NCBI GenBank assembly: GCA_041398825.1
Contig: JAWKTX010000003.1
Span: 496,001 to 560,000, forward strand
DNA: 64,000 nucleotides
Source: Planctomycetaceae bacterium
GTDB taxonomy: Bacteria > Planctomycetota > Planctomycetia > Planctomycetales > Planctomycetaceae
Direction: 5' to 3'
Notes under the pieces: generated by a model
Told to the model about the DNA's origin: nothing
The model's database searches: none
Seen by the model: only the letters and a program-made list of their open reading frames with translations
Program-made: the position numbers and the translations under genes
In this document: positions 63,228 through 64,000 of the stretch, in pieces
Numbering within the stretch: the first letter of the stretch is position 1
Layout of the letters: each line of letters begins with the position of its first letter

Positions 63228-64000
63228 TGACAAACGGTGCCTCTCACATTCGGTTGATTCAAAAAGAACTTTGCTGGTCCGGATGGCTGACCGGCTTCCT
63301 CTTGTTCATCTGCACGTTGCCAGCATTTCTGCCATGTTGCATGGCACAGGACGCAACGACCGGGACACTGCCGCTTCAGAATGAACGTTTTATTCCTGCG
63401 GATCAGCTGGATGTACTGTTCGAGCGGGATGGAGGCGGTGTTCTGATGCCGCGTTCGCAGTTTCGAGAGCTGCTTGCCAGGGCGAAAGCAAACGCAGCCG
63501 CGGATAATCAAAAGCCTCCCGGCATGATTATCGACCAGATTCAAGTCAAAGTAACGCCTCAGGATCAGCATGCTGTTGTGATCATGGACGCGATCGTTCG
63601 GCAATTTGTGGATGAATGGCAGGTGGTCAGCCTGCCGATTGGGAATCTGCTCGTCGAAAAATTTACGCAGGGTGACGCCCCCGTGGCCGAGGGCTCGGAG
63701 TCGGATGCTTTGGAGCAGCGGAAAGTGATTGTTGCCTCGCGAGATCCCCGGGACAATGGCCGCCTGTTACTTGCGGGTTCGAATTCCGGTGAATTCAGGA
63801 TCCAGATCACGATGTCGACCCCGCTGGTGCGAAGCGGTAGTGATCGTTCGACGGCCTTTCGTTTGCCGCAGTTGCCTTCGACCATTCTGGCGGTTGATTG
63901 TCCGGAGGGGCAGCACATTCTGGTCAACAATCAGGAACTGGAACGACCATCCGGCGATTCTGGCAACGTGACCTATCGTGTGCCTGCTGGTGGTGCAGAC
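63227..64000 (+). CDS. Large exported protein paralogous to its neighbour, N-terminal part (cut by window end)
   Basis: Reading from ATG 63227, which shares a base with the previous stop (TAATG), the frame stays open for 258 codons to the window end. A basic start and hydrophobic signal (about 17-38, WLTGFLLFICTLPAFLPCCM) are followed by RFIPADQLDVLFERDGGGVL and MPRSQFRELLARAKANAA (about 57-95). This resembles the N-terminal motif of the 1200-residue protein upstream in spacing and character (P..L..(V/L)F(D/E)....V(I/M)P....). Beta-rich sequence follows (VQVKVTPQD-like strands, FRIQITMSTPL). No family is recognised. The ending lies outside the window. Confidence 0.85.
   Translation, partial: MTNGASHIRLIQKELCWSGWLTGFLLFICTLPAFLPCCMAQDATTGTLPLQNERFIPADQLDVLFERDGGGVLMPRSQFRELLARAKANAAADNQKPPGMIIDQIQVKVTPQDQHAVVIMDAIVRQFVDEWQVVSLPIGNLLVEKFTQGDAPVAEGSESDALEQRKVIVASRDPRDNGRLLLAGSNSGEFRIQITMSTPLVRSGSDRSTAFRLPQLPSTILAVDCPEGQHILVNNQELERPSGDSGNVTYRVPAGGAD

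Noticed and set aside
1..64000. Search for CRISPR arrays, insertion sequences, tRNA/rRNA genes and prophage genes
   Set aside because: No regularly spaced direct repeats, transposase or integrase motifs, or tRNA-like cloverleaf were found by reading; a covariance-model search could still reveal a small RNA.

Overview
The window looks like a chromosomal segment of a planctomycete (class Planctomycetia, genus not assignable by eye). The grounds are the density of families typical of that phylum: ASPIC/UnbV (CRTAC1-like) proteins, DUF1552 and DUF1592 proteins, PVC-type dehydrogenases with c-type haem domains, secreted sulfatases, an ECF sigma factor paired with a Ser/Thr kinase, and ExbD next to an alpha/alpha-toroid protein. 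No rRNA, tRNA, CRISPR array, transposase or phage gene was recognised.

Layout. 1-8.7 kb: the end of an ASPIC/UnbV gene, an Amt-like membrane protein that has lost its twin histidines, then on the minus strand a YebC/YeeN-family regulator, exbD, a toroid protein and a large TPR plus FG-GAP plus ASPIC protein. 9-17 kb: two very large secreted haem proteins on the minus strand, one of them a sulfatase/dehydrogenase/HEAT/cytochrome c fusion. 17-27.6 kb: a plus-strand glycan cluster with a frameshifted FkbM methyltransferase, GT10, GT25, rfbF, rfbG, two C-methyltransferase-like proteins, an RmlC-like epimerase, an SDR reductase, a CmcI-like protein and GT2. It probably makes and transfers a CDP-linked, C-branched deoxysugar. 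27.7-33.5 kb (minus): DUF1552, DUF1592, psd and a truncated haemoglobin. 33.6-42.8 kb: a CehA/McbA-like hydrolase, a pentahaem cytochrome overlapping a CRTAC1-like gene, a small secreted protein and a transglutaminase. 43-53.6 kb: an unknown protein, a degenerate M14 peptidase-like lipoprotein, a PH-domain protein, a DUF255/DsbD-like protein, an HHH-HlyD fusion, a small unknown protein, a sulfatase and a coiled-coil secreted protein. 53.7-64 kb: kinase plus ECF sigma, an O-methyltransferase, a propeller/dihaem MauG-like protein, and two consecutive very large exported proteins, the last cut by the window end.

Two sequence-level themes cut across this. First, a dispersed palindromic element of about 100 bp occurs at least five times, each time within about 35 bp downstream of a stop codon. 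Second, many co-directional genes overlap by 1-14 bp (exbD/toroid, psd/DUF1592, the pentahaem/CRTAC1 pair, the glycan cluster, sigma/kinase), which indicates translationally coupled operons. Start codons were moved from the longest ORF where a Shine-Dalgarno site, signal peptide or family length argued for it. All family assignments are by reading motifs; no database search was possible.
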